Source: Leguminivora glycinivorella (Eukaryota > Arthropoda > Insecta > Lepidoptera > Tortricidae). Taken from it: 64,000 nucleotides of DNA. Made by a program: the position numbers and the translations under genes. The notes below the pieces were generated by a model. The model was not told the origin of the DNA and made no database searches. It saw only the letters and a list, made by a program, of their open reading frames with translations. Within the stretch, counting starts at the first letter, position 1; every line of letters starts with the position of its first letter. Positions 1-11,972 of the stretch are shown here, piece by piece. Location of the stretch: contig NC_062977.1 in the NCBI RefSeq assembly GCF_023078275.1, positions 16,203,118 to 16,267,117 of the forward strand, written 5' to 3'.

Positions 1-45
1 CACTATGCAAAATTTGAACGGTCGTTTTTAGTTAACTGTGTATAT
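1..45. repeat. MITE end fragment
   Basis: The first bases match, with a few differences, the right-hand end of the palindromic element at 49441-50195: a CACTATG...GCAAA...GAACGGTC...TTTTT block. It is the cut-off end of the same terminal-inverted-repeat family, and the rest lies outside the window. Confidence 0.4.
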
Positions 46-561
46 TATCTTAAAGGGGGATTAACAAATAGTATAAAAACGATTCTAAGAGAGAATAGGG
101 GCAAAACAACAAATTGCATTATACACATAAACCTTTTTTTTTTCGTCACATTAGCCACCATATAATTACGATGGCCACGAAACCGTATTGCTAGTGACAT
201 AACCAAGGGACGCGGTCAGTAGGCCGCTAGTCGGAAATCTCGCTCGGAAGTGTGTCACCAGCGCGCGCGCAGACGACCAGTTTGCGTTTATTTACAATGC
301 TATTAGATAATGTTTGACCTTTGGCTGTTTGTCTTAGGGCCTTTGTGAGGCGCCGGTAAAGAGTATACTCTTGATGTACGCGAAATACAATTTGTTATGC
401 ATTATTTAGATAATGATAGATTTTAGGTAAGTTCATTGCCACTACCTAACTTGAAAATCTAGTATATTTTTTTGTTATTTTGTGCAGAGAGGAAAGTATG
501 AGTACCTATGCTACTTTCATCAGCAAAGTATTTAGTAAATGATTATTATACGAGTACATAA

Positions 562-824
562 TTAAATAAATAAATATAAATAAATATTATAGGACATTCT
601 TACACAGATTGACTGAGGCCCACGGTAAGCTCAAGAAGGCTTGTGTTGTGGGTACTCAGACAACGATATATATAATATATAAATACTTATATACATAGAA
701 AACATCCATGACTCAGGAACAAATATCTGTGCTCATCACACAAATAAATGCCCTTACCGGGATTCGAACCCGGGACCGCGGCGTAGCAGGCAGGGTCACT
801 ACCGACTGCGCCAGACCGGTCGTC
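562..824 (-). mobile_element. tRNA-derived SINE (family A), full length
   Basis: Read on the minus strand, this starts GACGACCGGTCTGGCGCAG, followed by a pol III A-box-like and a B-box-like motif (GGTTCGAATCC). A non-tRNA body follows (CAGATATTTGTTCCTGAGTC, then a TATATA-rich part), and the 3' end is AATGTCCTATAATATT with an (ATTT)n tail. It is shared with copies at 43349, 48391, 56944 and 63760. The tRNA-like head is not a functional tRNA: the 3' half leads straight into the SINE body with no acceptor stem. Confidence 0.85.
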
Positions 825-1478
825 AATTATTTTTATTAATTATCATATTATTGTAAAACTAAGATATGTGACCCCGATTGGCTTTGACACTGATTGAATC
901 TGCTGTCAAATTGAAAATGCATTTAAGCCCCTTAGAGAATACAGATGACATGATTATGATACTTATTACAAATATGTGAGTGTGTACGGAAAACGCCCCA
1001 CTTTCTCGATTGCTATTTGCTACAAAGACGCTTTGTCAGTTTATTCAATCAAACACACTCACATACTTATGTAGAATCAATAGAAAAAATTGTACTAAAA
1101 GACATAATTGGCTACAAAAAACAAAGCAAGTATTAACATTTCTATTTCTTTTCTATAACATAACTATATACCTAAAACTTCTACCTCGCCTAATTTATGC
1201 TAAATTTTCAAACACACCAATTGGACAAGGAGACATGAATAAGTAAAATTCAGCCTATTGTAAAATATTGTAATGTGACAAAAGAATAACAACATGGCGT
1301 CATGATTGTACGATTGTATGGGCCTTATTAGTTTTATTTGTGGTGTAATACGGAGTAATGTTAGGAAACATGATTTGCACACATTTTCTTATCGGTAGAG
1401 TGGTTTTTATGAGCGCCGGTTTTGATATGAGTTTGTATGGTTATTACAACCATGTTTGTATGGTCTTTCAGACGAAAG

Positions 1479-1640
1479 TGCCTGGAGTCTGTTGGCTCGT
1501 TGGGAGGAAGTCGAAGAATGACGTTCGAAAGATTACGGATTGCTTCTGGATGAGATTAACTCAGGACGGGGATAAGGGATAAGTGGCGTATTAGGTATTC
1601 AAAGAATGATAGCCTATCGCTCAGCAGTGGGCGCTCTGAT
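1479..1640 (+). pseudogene. RTE-type LINE C-terminus, decayed fragment
   Basis: One frame reads NDVRKITDCFWMRLTQD and then stops. This matches the C-terminal tail of RTE/BovB-type non-LTR retrotransposon polyproteins (pattern DDIRK..G..WMRLAQD) and the fragment at 13036-13212. A decayed version of the following QQWA-type tail can be seen in the DNA (CTCAGCAGTGGGCG). It is a dead 5'-truncated copy, and the family-C repeat starts directly downstream. The RTE assignment rests on remembered motif similarity. Confidence 0.55.
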
Positions 1641-1810
1641 CCATACTAATATTATAAATGGGAAAGTGTGTGTGTCTGTTTGTTTGTCCGTCTTTCACGG
1701 CAAAACGGAGCGACGAATTGACGTGATTTTTTAAGTGGATATAGTTGAAGGGATGGAACGTGACATAGACTACTTTTTGTCTCTTTCTAACCCGCGGGCA
1801 AAAGCTAATA
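1641..1810 (+). repeat. Interspersed repeat family C
   Basis: The block begins CCATACTAATATTATAAATG, continues with a GTGTGTGTCTGTTTGTTTGTCCG tract and GGCAAAACGGAGCGACG, and ends GCGGGCAAAAGCTA. Other copies are at 40503, 42003, 43835 and 47871. No ORF is present. It may be the 3' tail of an RTE-type LINE or a non-autonomous element. The abutting RTE C-terminus fits the first idea, but the other copies lack one. Confidence 0.65.
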
Positions 1811-1912
1811 ATATATATGATAAAAAAGCCTTAGTTCAATATTTACATGGTCTGGATGTAACCGCTTTTGGAAAATTCGTACCTACTTTAAGACAGGGTA
1901 CGTAGCCAAATG

Positions 1913-2017
1913 CACAAACGCTCACGATAATTAAATATCTGTTTCGTAGCTGTCTGTACAGACAGAGCCAGACTGCATTTCTGTCGGCATCTGGCGTCGA
2001 CGATTGCCATTTGGCTA
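1913..2017. mobile_element. Diverged TAGCCGAATGG-type MITE
   Basis: The ends are TAGCCAAATG and CATTTGGCTA, a terminal inverted repeat. Internally it has GCTCACGA, GACAGAGCCAG and a TCTGGCGTCG block. It is a diverged relative of the two near-identical 142-bp elements at 11831 and 19074. No ORF is present. Confidence 0.5.
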
Positions 2018-2042
2018 CGCCGGCTGGTGAGGTGACTATCTA

Positions 2043-2562
2043 TTAAGACGATACGGTAGGGGTAAATTCTCCATACAAACGCTCTCGACTATTTCCTCCC
2101 TGGTTTTTGAAGATAGATCAATGATTTTTTCAACACAGATTGTTATTATTTTTATGTGTCGGACCGTTTTGATTTTTTTGATATTCTGCTTTTTTAAGAC
2201 TCTAGAGCCAATCAAAAATTTCCAAAAACGGCATTTTTCATTGTGGCGCAAAAAAAGGTGTGATACCTACTCAAGATTGGTAACAATTAACCAAAAAACC
2301 TAAAGGGTCCGACATAGATTATTTCATTGTTATTCAGATTCTCAAATTTCGTTCCGATTAATTAAGTTTTGAAGGAGGAAAGAGTCGAGAGCGGAACCTC
2401 GATTTTAAAGATTTTTTTTAATATCTTTTGACTGAGTTGTTCTTAATGGACAATTTCTTTTCGATAAATCTAGTTAATAACATTTGTATATTTAACTAAA
2501 ATTCCCAAGTTGAAAGGGGGGCTCCTTTCCATTTTAGCATTTTCGCTACCGTATCCTCTTAA
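2043..2562. mobile_element. piggyBac-like MITE, 520 bp, TTAA flanks
   Basis: The block runs from TTAA at 2043 to TTAA at 2559. Terminal inverted repeats read AAGACGATACGGTAG at the left and, reverse-complemented, AAGAGGATACGGTAG at the right. A second, internally shorter copy with the same ends and TTAA flanks is at 39711-40110. TTAA duplication is the hallmark of piggyBac transposases, so this is inferred to be a non-autonomous piggyBac-type element. No transposase is encoded. Confidence 0.75.
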
Positions 2563-4032
2563 ATAATTTCATTCATACATACATACAACGTTGTCCTCAT
2601 TTACCTCACTGTTTTTAAAACTTGCTTACCAAAACAAAGCCAAACTAAATATAAGCGGTTATGAAAGTTATCAGTAATTTCGTCTAATATTTGCGTCGCT
2701 GTAACGCTTGCGCACTGGCCTGTAATGACGGTCTATTTACCGCAGTCTGAACACGCCCTCACCTGCTTATATTGAAATGTAGAATTAGATTAATAGAGTA
2801 AGTGAAGATTAAAAGAAGCTACTTACTAAGAAGAAAGTATTTTTATATTTTAAAAAATCACTGGTGGTTTTCACGCGCAATATGTTTCAGATGCACGAGT
2901 GATGCTGCCCGTTGTGCATTTTGCCGATTTTCTTTATGTCAAATCTTATATGGAATAAAATTATTATCTATTTTTCTAACAATTGGCAATCACTTCATGG
3001 ATCTTTGGCTTCAAAAAGGGGCATAATTTCAAAGATGTTCATCCTGGCAAGGTCGCCATGAGATATGATGAAGTTGGAGGGTCGAATGGTTAAGTAAAAC
3101 TGGTCATCATGGATGATGTGTTTGTATTGTTGATAATCAATACAGGAGAGAGAGACAAGTAAAACTAAACATACCTTATACTAAATTAGTGCTTACATGC
3201 TATTTATTCACTTATGCCATACGTGTATCACATGTATGTTGCAGATAGTAACGTTATAAGTGACTGTTAAAGTGTTAATTAGGGATATACTACAATAAGC
3301 TGCAGAGAAGGCCATTAAAAAAAATTAAATCAAAAATATTTATTTCTTTAGGTACGAAATCTTACAATTGCCTAGTTTCTTTGTAAATAAATTATTTAAT
3401 GAAATTGTGCCAGGAGGCACGGCTCCACATCATTTATTACGTAGGCATGTATATTTTGTATAGTATTCGTCTCTTGATTTATTTTATATCTATATATTTA
3501 TTTAATAAATTACATTCATATATGATATTCATATATTTTACGATATTATTAAATCAGGCCACAATAACATACATACACAGACAAAGTTATTAATTAAAAG
3601 CTCTTTGCTATAATTATTTCTTCGTTCTATATTTTGGTAACAGCTACCTCGCAACCTGGCGGTTCACTGACGTCATTAATCGATGGCAAAACCTAGTGGA
3701 ACGTGCATCGTATACTTGAAGTCTAATATTCTTTGCACGTGCACTATAGCAGGCTACTGATTAGTTAGATCTTATTGAAACCTGCTATACTTAGCTAAAT
3801 AGCCTTCATCCACGAGAAATAATTGAAATTATTCTATTTTTATTTAATTTAGATTAGTAGGGCCTTAATAATCTTCCCACTAAATCTTTGTGAGAATCGA
3901 ACACAATTTTGAAGTTAAATTATTTATTCATATCTTAACAGTAAGTACGTAATAAAAACAATAAAATAAGTCCTTAAATAAAACTACAAACTAAAATCTA
4001 AACTTATAAATAAATTATACTTAAGTAAATAA
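2563..4032. other. No recognisable feature
   Basis: AT-rich sequence with only short chance ORFs. Nothing here resembles an exon, an RNA gene or a repeat that I find elsewhere in the window. The last 130 bases are very A/T-rich and probably form the 3' untranslated tail of the minus-strand retroelement fragment that follows. Confidence 0.4.
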
Positions 4033-4199
4033 ATAATTTGCCCCAAATCGCTGTACATTGGCAACGTGCCCAAAAGGCTGGCAGCATTGCCACGTTGTAT
4101 GGCAATGCTGATCCGCTGTGCCAGATATAACACAGCCTCTGTTCACGTCAATTCGACAAGCTTGCGGCTGCATTCTTTGAAAACCCTGTGGGCGCCTTC
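4033..4199 (-). pseudogene. Retroelement C-terminal tail fragment
   Basis: The minus strand reads a frame containing YLAQRISIAIQRGNAASLLG and then TLPMYSDLGQI, with an in-frame TGA upstream. The same tail recurs, with different decay, at 24412, 39453, 47000 and 47507. The repeated, short, 3'-end-only pattern is what 5'-truncated retroelement copies leave. I recognise the tail as a widespread repeat-encoded protein end, but I cannot name its clade. Confidence 0.6.
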
Positions 4200-4480
4200 T
4201 TGCATACTTGCGCCGTTTGAGGAGTTTGGCCAAATTGGCAGCCGCGCCAGCTTGAAGTGTTTTCTTTGTGTCACTCAGAGAATTAAATGAATTGATGATG
4301 TCAAAAATTACTCACTACTAACAGAATAATATAATATAGTGTTTTCGGTTTTTACCTATTTTTATTTCCAATCTATTGAGACTATAATAAACTTACAAAG
4401 AAGGAAAGGATGCATCACGGTGCATCGTTTGATCTTCACTCATCAGTTTTGAAGCAATAAATACCTATGGTTCAAACACT

Positions 4481-4739
4481 GTCATCATCCTCCTTGCATA
4501 ATCCCGGCATTTGCCACGGCTCATGGGAGCCTGGGGTCCGCTTTGACAACTAATCCCAAGATTTTAACTCTAGTTTTTACGAAAGCGACTGCCATCTGAC
4601 CTTCCAACCCGAAGGGTAAACTAGACTTTATTGGATAATTCCACTCCGGACTTATGTCCGATTTCCTCACGATGTTTTCCTTTTCGCACATAAATTCCGA
4701 AAAACTCATTGGTGCGAGCCGGGGTTCGAACCCGCGACG
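4481..4739 (-). mobile_element. tRNA-derived SINE (family B)
   Basis: The minus strand starts TCGCGGGTTCGAACCCCGGC, a B-box-like tRNA core, continues with CCAATGAGTTTTTCGGAA and a GTGAGGAAA block, and ends in a CCATGAGCCGTGGCAAATGC module with a GGATGATGAC tail. Relatives are at 13434, 29389, 41716 and 49773. The 5' half of the tRNA-like head is missing or unrecognisable. Confidence 0.75.
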
Positions 4740-5293
4740 ATTCAAATACCTACTTATTTGATTGAAGATGTACTACTCTAGATAAATGTATTGTGGCTCC
4801 TCTCACGTGTAGGGCCCCCCGCTGATATGACAGTACATGTAACAATCAGTGTCATCATTATACTATTGAGTTATATATACGCGAACTTTGAACCAGGATT
4901 ACGCGTAACAGCATGTAAGTAGAGTTGTCCTATTATATCATAAGCTTTGAATGAGCTTGTCACTTTAAAGGGCAACATACCATTGAAGTTATCAAATTGA
5001 ATACATGTCCTAGGTACAGTGAACGATATTATTTATATTGCACCTTAATACATAGTACCTTTTAAACTTCTTTGCAAGGAGGTTACTTTATAAATCACAG
5101 AAAAAAAATTAATAAGTAAAAATTATTTGAACATATCTTCATATAGAAGTCTTAGTTTCTAGCTAAGCTTAAAACTTAATAGATAGCTTATATCTAAAAT
5201 AGGCCCTTGAGGGCCTTGAGGTAATTGTACCAAGGATGGTGGTGACATTTCCTGGCTTTATCGCAATGTTGGTACGTTGCGCGAGGAAGTCAC

Positions 5294-5408
5294 CGAGCGT
5301 ATAGCGTCGGGCCAACTGTATGGCAAACCCTGACGCCGCGTCCCAATCAGTTGGCCCGATGCTACGCTCGCGAGACGCTACGTGGGGGGGGGGGGGGGGG
5401 GGGGGGGG
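5294..5408. repeat. Inverted repeat followed by 25-base G run
   Basis: The arms CGAGCGTATAGCGTCGGGCC and its near-reverse complement at 5348-5370 form an imperfect hairpin. Fourteen bases later an uninterrupted run of 25 G occupies 5384-5408. The hairpin is probably a decayed palindromic element. The G run could form a quadruplex, and its true length is uncertain in any assembly. Confidence 0.6.
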
Positions 5409-5409
5409 A

Positions 5410-6480
5410 GGCTTACGTCAACCAAACGCTTCGCAATTTCTGGGAAAAACTTGTGCGCGCTGGGACCCCATAGACCTAGAGTTATTAGTTGTTAGATATT
5501 TCTAACAGTAGGTATGCTTGTTTGCCACTATTTTTATATCGCGCCTTCTCTTGATATTATACTTATTAAGACACTGCCAAAAAATTATACTTGACCAAAT
5601 TGTTATCACGAAGCGCAGTAATCGAATGCAATATAATTTTCCTTATCTCTTACCAATTTACATACAATCGAGTTCAATCGACCTATGCAAACCAAGGTTT
5701 CAATTTGACCTTAAACTTAGAACTTGAAAATTTTGCGCATAATTTCAGAGCGTAAATATTTTTCACAAAAACCAACAACATGCAACAGCTGTAAGATGAC
5801 TGGTCTATTACTTACCTTGCTGTGGCCTTACCTATAAAAGTAACGTAATGATTTATAGAGATACTTTCGACGTTGGGCAACAGAGCGCGCAACCCTGTGC
5901 AAGGGCACATAGAAACATCCAGTTTAAGTATACATAATTAGAAGTTAAAACTACAATTTTATACCGCGTGGAATCGGACGACGATCCTTTCGGGAAATGG
6001 GAGATAGTGTAGCATTAGGACAACATTTTTCCCCTAGAAACTATACAATTTACTTTAACTATTTTCAAGTTATAGCCTTTCAAACATTTTTGTAAAAATG
6101 TACTAGGTGCAAACCCTAAACAGGTGACAGGGTCAATGACCTTACTTGTAAACAATCGTTAGATGACAGAACATTTACTGGTGTTAATTTGATGCCGTAC
6201 CATTTTGGATCTGTTTCCGACACCGATAACAAATGTCGCAGGATTTTCAGGGACCGTTCTCTTTGTGGATTTATCAGATGAAAGCTTAGGTTACATACAT
6301 ATTTTTAATAATATCAACACAAAAATTGTTCAAGTGACATTAGATATGACAACCACTGACTACTAATCATAAACATGAAGGCATAAACAATTAAGGAAGA
6401 TATCGCGACCTCTTTTATCATAAAAAAAGTTATGTTTATCTTACTTAGACTGATATAATGTAATAATCACTGTTTTTAAA
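5410..6480. other. No recognisable feature
   Basis: AT-rich single-copy-looking sequence with no long ORF, no tRNA-like box and no repeat shared with the rest of the window. Confidence 0.35.
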
Positions 6481-6540
6481 GCCGGGCGTACATTTTTTCA
6501 TGCATGAAAAAATGTACGCCCACATTTTTTCATGCATGAC
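6481..6540. repeat. Short palindrome with tandem half
   Basis: GGGCGTACATTTTTTCATGC meets its reverse complement at a central CATGCATG, and the ACATTTTTTCATGCATGA half is then repeated once more. It could form a short hairpin; origin unknown. Confidence 0.6.
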
Positions 6541-7518
6541 CTAGTTCTTAACTATTATTTGGTTCGCAAAATTAATAGGTTACATTTTCAACGACCAGCA
6601 AAACTCTTTACGTGGTCGAAAATTGATAAGATGTTTGACGCTTGAAATGATAGGTATTGTCATTTCATCTAATGTCATAATTATTCAACTAAAATTGCCT
6701 ATGTTAAAACATCGTGATTATTGAAATTTGCTCTACGTAAAACTGCAATGGAACTGTAATGTGACTGATTATTAACAAAAGTAACAAACCAAATCCACTC
6801 TCGCATCAGGTGGGGCATAGAAAAATTTTTAGGTGCTTCTGATATAGTCACTTAGATTACAAACTTATCCCAATGTGGAGCCATCACGAAAAAGCACAAA
6901 ATGACCAACGAATCAACCCGCGGGCCCCGCAGATAGACTTGATGAAAAAATACTGCGGTATTATCGCCGGAGTCCAGGGAAACATTAATTACATACAATA
7001 TTAAATATCATGTGCTACAACGTCACGGAACATCATGCATTTACCTACGAAGATGGAAGAACATTTGAACACCGTAGGATGTTAACGTGAAAATAGTGTT
7101 AAAAATGGTTAAAAGTATGTAATAAAGATTGATAATCATATTTTTGCCATTATTTCATTTAAGTATTTGACATGCGTCATTCATACATCAGTGTATTAAT
7201 GTCAACGCTCGGAAAGAATGCAAACAATGTCCGAGATTTCCCGATTGCGATCCCTTAATCTAACAATATGGTATGTGCATGTAGGGTTATCACCAGGGCC
7301 AAAAGTTGGCGAATTTGTTAATTTTATTTTTTGTTTAATTTATCATTCCAACCTTCACTAATCTACTCTGCTGCACTTATATAACGCTATATTCCCGAGA
7401 AGGAACATGGTGTTAAACCACCCTGTATAAGCGACCTTTTAAATAAAATTTTTATTTTACTTGCATTTTTTGAGCAATAAATACTGAAACGCACCCAATC
7501 AACTGAATGCAGGAAAAA

Positions 7519-7672
7519 TGTACGGTCAGCCAAGAAAGTGGTTTACCACTTTTCGACTTTGGCCAATAGACACGCCACGTTTCGTCATTTCACTAGATTT
7601 GTTTAGGGATTTGATAAAACCCCTGAACCGCGTCAGTAAGTTGACAAAACGTGGCGTCTCTGTCTATTGGCC
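7519..7672. repeat. Palindromic repeat pair
   Basis: The first part (7519-7560) is half of the palindromic MITE seen complete at 33600-33692 (GTACGGTCAGCCAAGAAAGT). Joined to it is an inverted repeat with arms GGCCAATAGACACGCCACGT and its complement ending at 7672. No coding potential. Probably two adjacent or fused non-autonomous DNA elements. Confidence 0.5.
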
Positions 7673-8408
7673 GATTTTATGATTTCACTAAACAGAGTCA
7701 GGGATTTAGTCAACTGACTAAAATTTTCTAGAGAAATGATGAAATGGATTCGCCATTTTGACATCCTGCGTGATTTATGATCATATCCCGTAGAGATTTG
7801 ATCAAATCTCTGTTTTGGCCATTTCCCTGCGACGCAGACATATTTAGTAGTATGGGTAGCATACAGCAATCGCGCGCTTTATAAAGGAAGCACAATTTAC
7901 CTATCATTTAGTTGCTATTAGCAACGTGCATGAAGGAGTGGCGCTGTTTGTCACAAATGCATAGATTTGTGAAAGAACGTTCTCTTTTTGCTATGGAGGA
8001 TATTCTCGAGAAACACACGGGCATGTTCAATATTCATCCAACATTAATCTAGAATTAATCGGCGGCTGAAACTAATCTGACGTCATATGATTTAATATAG
8101 AAAATTCCACAAGGCAGCACCAGTCGTGCACATAGCAACTATAATATAAAAATTTAAAGAGGTACATAATATTATAGATTCGTATACACTTATACAGCCT
8201 TCACCGTGATCAAATTAATGCTCAATATAGAGGTCAAGATTATGTTCTTTCGAAATTATTTTACTATTAACATTGTCACTTTTTGTTTCCCTTTTTTTAC
8301 AGCAGAAAATTAGCTGTCAGTGAATTAGAAAATTGAGATTTAATGACGCTAGTCAAATAATGCCGTACCTGTAAATATCTCTTCAATTATGTAAGTAGGT
8401 ATATTATA

Positions 8409-8548
8409 ATAGTACATTACGATACAAGTGCGGAAAAAAGAAAATTCGTAACTCGTGTCGATTTAAAATACTCCCTTCGGTCGTGTTTTAATTTATCGCC
8501 ACTCGTTTCGAACTTCCTTTTTTTCGCACTTGTATCGTAATGTACTAT
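8409..8548. mobile_element. Palindromic MITE (AGTACATTACGATACAAG ends)
   Basis: A 140-bp element with inverted ends ATAGTACATTACGATACAAG and its complement. The interior repeats an imperfect palindrome around ACTCGTGTCGATTTAAAA. A second copy, joined to extra sequence, is at 30012-30250. Non-coding and non-autonomous. Confidence 0.7.
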
Positions 8549-8846
8549 TTCACTTCTCATTCTCAAAAGTTAGTTGGTGTGAGAATTGGTTAGGTACGTA
8601 TTATGTTCTTTCGCTTTACGACAATTTCGTGGTGTAAATTGCCATGAAAATCATAATTATTTTCCTCGCAATCGACGTGGATAGCAGAGTGAACAACATA
8701 AAATGTAAATTTTTTGGATTCGAGTAAAATGCCGCATATTAGCGTTTTTTATGTTGGTAGGACTGTCTCACACTGATTTTTAATCCAATCAGGAGAGGCA
8801 ACACAACCAATCTGACAAAGAAGCCCACCAATAACAACACTACTCT

Positions 8847-8913
8847 TATAGACACGGTGTGTCTATAGGGTGCTGCCCTCCAACAAAAGTTATAGACACA
8901 CGGTGTCTATAGA
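8847..8913. repeat. Short inverted repeat
   Basis: The arms CTTATAGACACGGTGTGTCT and TATAGACACACGGTGTCTAT are each nearly self-complementary. Together they form a double hairpin with a 20-base spacer. Function unknown. Confidence 0.5.
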
Positions 8914-9710
8914 ACGCTCACACACGCATAATTCTATTACGCGTGTTGCTTTTTTTGGAGTGTAAAGCAAGCATTCTTCTTTACATATTTCTGCACAATG
9001 TCATAGGTCAATATCCTCTTACACCAGCCAATTTTCAAATAATTAGCGTTCGTATGGGACAACGGTAGACTATTTCATGGAATGCTCCTAATGTGACTAC
9101 CTTACCTTACTAATGTCATTTCTAATGCCATTAAAAGTTTGTCTGGTCTACTGATGTGCCGACGAAAAGACTCCAAAATTCTAAATTTTTCACATATGAA
9201 AACTTCCCTTTATTTTTCGTGAATAATCGTGAATTTTTCAAGAAATTTAAGTTTTTTTTGGAAAGCTTCCTTAACTTGCACATCACTAGTCTGCTCTGGT
9301 CCACTAACGGGTACCATTTTGATATGTTTAAACCCCGAGAACAATGTGTAGGTCCCTGACTTCTAAGCTAGGTAAAACCTGTGTTACAGAAGTCAGTGTC
9401 CTCTCCCAGATTTAGTTTTCATATAAATCTAATCTTACACTAATTTTGCTTAAACAAAAATACCAAACAATTTCCAAGTTATATAATCTCACGCAACGAA
9501 CACAACAAGTTTGTCCTATTTGTAATAATTACAAGTTATTTTCATTCACGATGTAATTATGACATTTGCGATGATTAAAGTATTATTTTAGTGTGTATAC
9601 GGGTATTATAGTGTCTTTCTTATTAGGTATAGTAGGAGATACGACAGAAGGAATATCTATCTTCATATGTTATTTCGTTATGATAAAAAATAAATCATAC
9701 ATAGATGTTT

Positions 9711-9858
9711 TCATGGATGTTGTCATGCATGTTTTCTATGTATATAAGTATTTGTATATTATATATATCGTTGTCTGAGTACCTACAACAGAAGCCTTCT
9801 TGAGCTTAACGTGGCACAGTTAATATGTGTAATGTCCTATAATATTTATTTATTTATA
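9711..9858 (+). mobile_element. SINE family A, 5'-truncated
   Basis: Only the 3' half of the family is present: GTTTTCTATGTATATAAGTA, the ATCGTTGTCTGAGTACC block, AGCCTTCTTGAGCTTA, and the CCTATAATATT end with an ATTT tail. The tRNA-like head is absent and the sequence is more diverged than in the full-length copies, so this looks like an older 5'-truncated insertion. Confidence 0.75.
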
Positions 9859-10420
9859 CATTGACATTGATACCTTTGCAAATAGGTTAGCAGAAAAAAT
9901 GAGTTTGCTGTATCTTACATTTATATGGTAGTCTTGTTATTTATATAATTGTATTATACTATATCAAATCAAAGCTTATATTTAAAATATAACTGTAATA
10001 GGTTAGGTACTTCTCAAAAAGTTACTTTAGCCCATAGCGTTGTGTATACCTTACCTAGCATACCTTGCTTGCATAATTAGCGATATTTATTTAAAATCTA
10101 GTCGAACATAGATTAGACCAACTTTTTAATAACATATGAGGTTAGAAATTCCTTCTTCAGCATCTCAGACCATTAGGATAATGGCCCCTGCACACTGTGA
10201 CGGTAATTTGTTCATGACCGGATGTCACCCTGGCCCTTAAAATTACAACACTTATTAGATATAGGATGCTGCTGAAGATAAAAAAAATATATGTGCAGCT
10301 TGATGGTTGTGTAATTGAGAAGTTTATGATCGCTATGATCTAAGAGCCAAATCATATCAGCAGCGGTATCAAATTGACTTTTATGTAGCTTGTTTTGTCA
10401 TGTGCCTCTTTTGTACTGAC
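9859..10420. other. No recognisable feature
   Basis: AT-rich sequence with no ORF of note and no shared repeat. Confidence 0.35.
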
Positions 10421-10560
10421 ATAATTCTGTGAGTCTAGTGAAAAAGGGTATAACTCAAATTGACTCGGTGAAAAAGGGCACAAGTCCCACCTCGGACTTG
10501 TGACCTTTTTCACCGAGTCAATTTGAGTTATACCTTTTTTCACTAGACTCACAGAATTAT
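10421..10560. repeat. 140-bp near-perfect palindrome
   Basis: The two arms are reverse complements over about 65 bases each. They start ATAATTCTGTGAGTCTAGTG and meet around TCCCACCTCGGA at 10484-10495. Each arm also carries two GTGAAAAAGG motifs, giving sub-repeats. It would fold into one long hairpin. It is consistent with a recent fold-back MITE, although no target duplication is obvious. Confidence 0.85.
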
Positions 10561-11830
10561 TTGTTAGAACGTGATAGGTAAAAATAAAAATAGTTATTTA
10601 TGTACAAGGGGGCAAAGTTCAAAAAATGGAATCTTGAGCGAGCAAAGTAAACTTTTACCAGTTGGTTTATTGCAGGTACGGTGAGAAATAATAGACGCCG
10701 GTCCACCTTAGTCCTAAGTTGTGTTAGACGTAACTGTGGTAAGATATCTGCTAAATGTTAATTTCACGCTATAAATTATTAAAAATGCATTATTATTTAC
10801 GACAATAAATATTAAATTTAATCCATTATCACATTTTTGTACGACTCTCTTTGTACGGTTCGTCTAAAACTTCCTAGTTTTCGTAACCCAAATAAAACAC
10901 AAAGAATATTAGAGCGGCATCCTTTCTCTGCACCTGTGGATCATCTGTAATTATATTATAATTAGGGTTCCCCACCGATAGTCGAGAGTCATGTCAAAAA
11001 CGTCCCGTCTCATGACTAATACGGACCTACGGCTTAATCGTTCCCATCATTACTTTAATATGACTGCGAGCGACTAAAAACCGTTTTAATGAGACTAATC
11101 ATCATTGTGATAACATTCCTAGAAATTGTGTATATTTACTAGAAATGTTCAAAAGTAGAAATAGGTTTGAAAAGTTCATGTTATTATAATTAAAAGGAAA
11201 TTTTAAAATAATTTACTCCTATATCATATTCAGCTATATTTGAGTTAAGTACTTATAACTAATGTCTCTTCACTACCTGGCAGTTAATTTACTATTATTA
11301 ATTTTCCTAATCGTTAAAATTTCGTCTAGAATATTCAGCAATTAATACGTACTCAGACTTACCGTGGTAACTTTATTAAACTCTGTTTTTTTTTTAATTT
11401 TCCTTAAATTATTATGTGTTTGTATTTTGAGAAACTCTTAAACTACGTTTAATAAATACTTACATTTACTAAATCTAAATAAAGTGAGCTATAGAAGTTG
11501 CAATAAGCTTAGAAAATATAGGTAATTATAGAACAAATACGTCAAGAGTTCGTTAAAATGTTCATATATTTTGAAAAATCAACCATTAATTGCCCCTATA
11601 TTACTTACTTGTAACCAATGACCATTCCCATTACCCACAAAATAAAATAGTATAAAAAAAAATTAGTAAGAAATTGTACTTAATTATAAAATGAACATGT
11701 TCACCTTAGTATGGTTTGTCGGAGTTGAGACAGTCACAAGTCTAAGGCTGGAAAATACCCATCGCAGCCAGACTTATATTAGATCGCCTGTAGATTTGAG
11801 AATACCTGACACTATTCACAACTGGGTGGC
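10561..11830. other. No recognisable gene; mostly AT-rich
   Basis: The first 120 bases resemble the GGGGGCAAAGTT / GAGCGAGCAAAG type of repeat seen at 50640 and 57300. After that I see nothing that looks like an exon or an RNA gene. Confidence 0.35.
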
Positions 11831-11972
11831 TAGCCGAATGGCACAATCGCTCACGAAACGCTCACGAAACGAAGCGCTAGTAGATATCTATCTCTATCGC
11901 GCTTGCGTATTGGCGCGACAGAGCCAGCGGCGTATCGCTTTCGTTTGGCGTCGGAGAAATGCCATTCGGCTA
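11831..11972. mobile_element. MITE, 142 bp, TAGCCGAATGG ends
   Basis: The inverted ends are TAGCCGAATGGCACAATCGC and TGCCATTCGGCTA. The whole 142 bases are a near-identical reverse complement of 19074-19215, so the two copies are recent. The interior holds a duplicated GCTCACGAAAC. No protein is encoded; a longer frame running through it is chance. Confidence 0.8.

Noticed and set aside
750..824. Possible tRNA gene (GGTTCGAATCC B-box) here and at the similar sites 43349, 48590, 57120, 63780
   Set aside because: Each is followed by the same non-tRNA body and a TATAATATT tail; there is no acceptor-stem pairing. These are SINE heads.
1358..1582. 74-codon ORF as a complete small protein
   Set aside because: Only its last part matches an RTE C-terminus; the start is unrelated upstream DNA.
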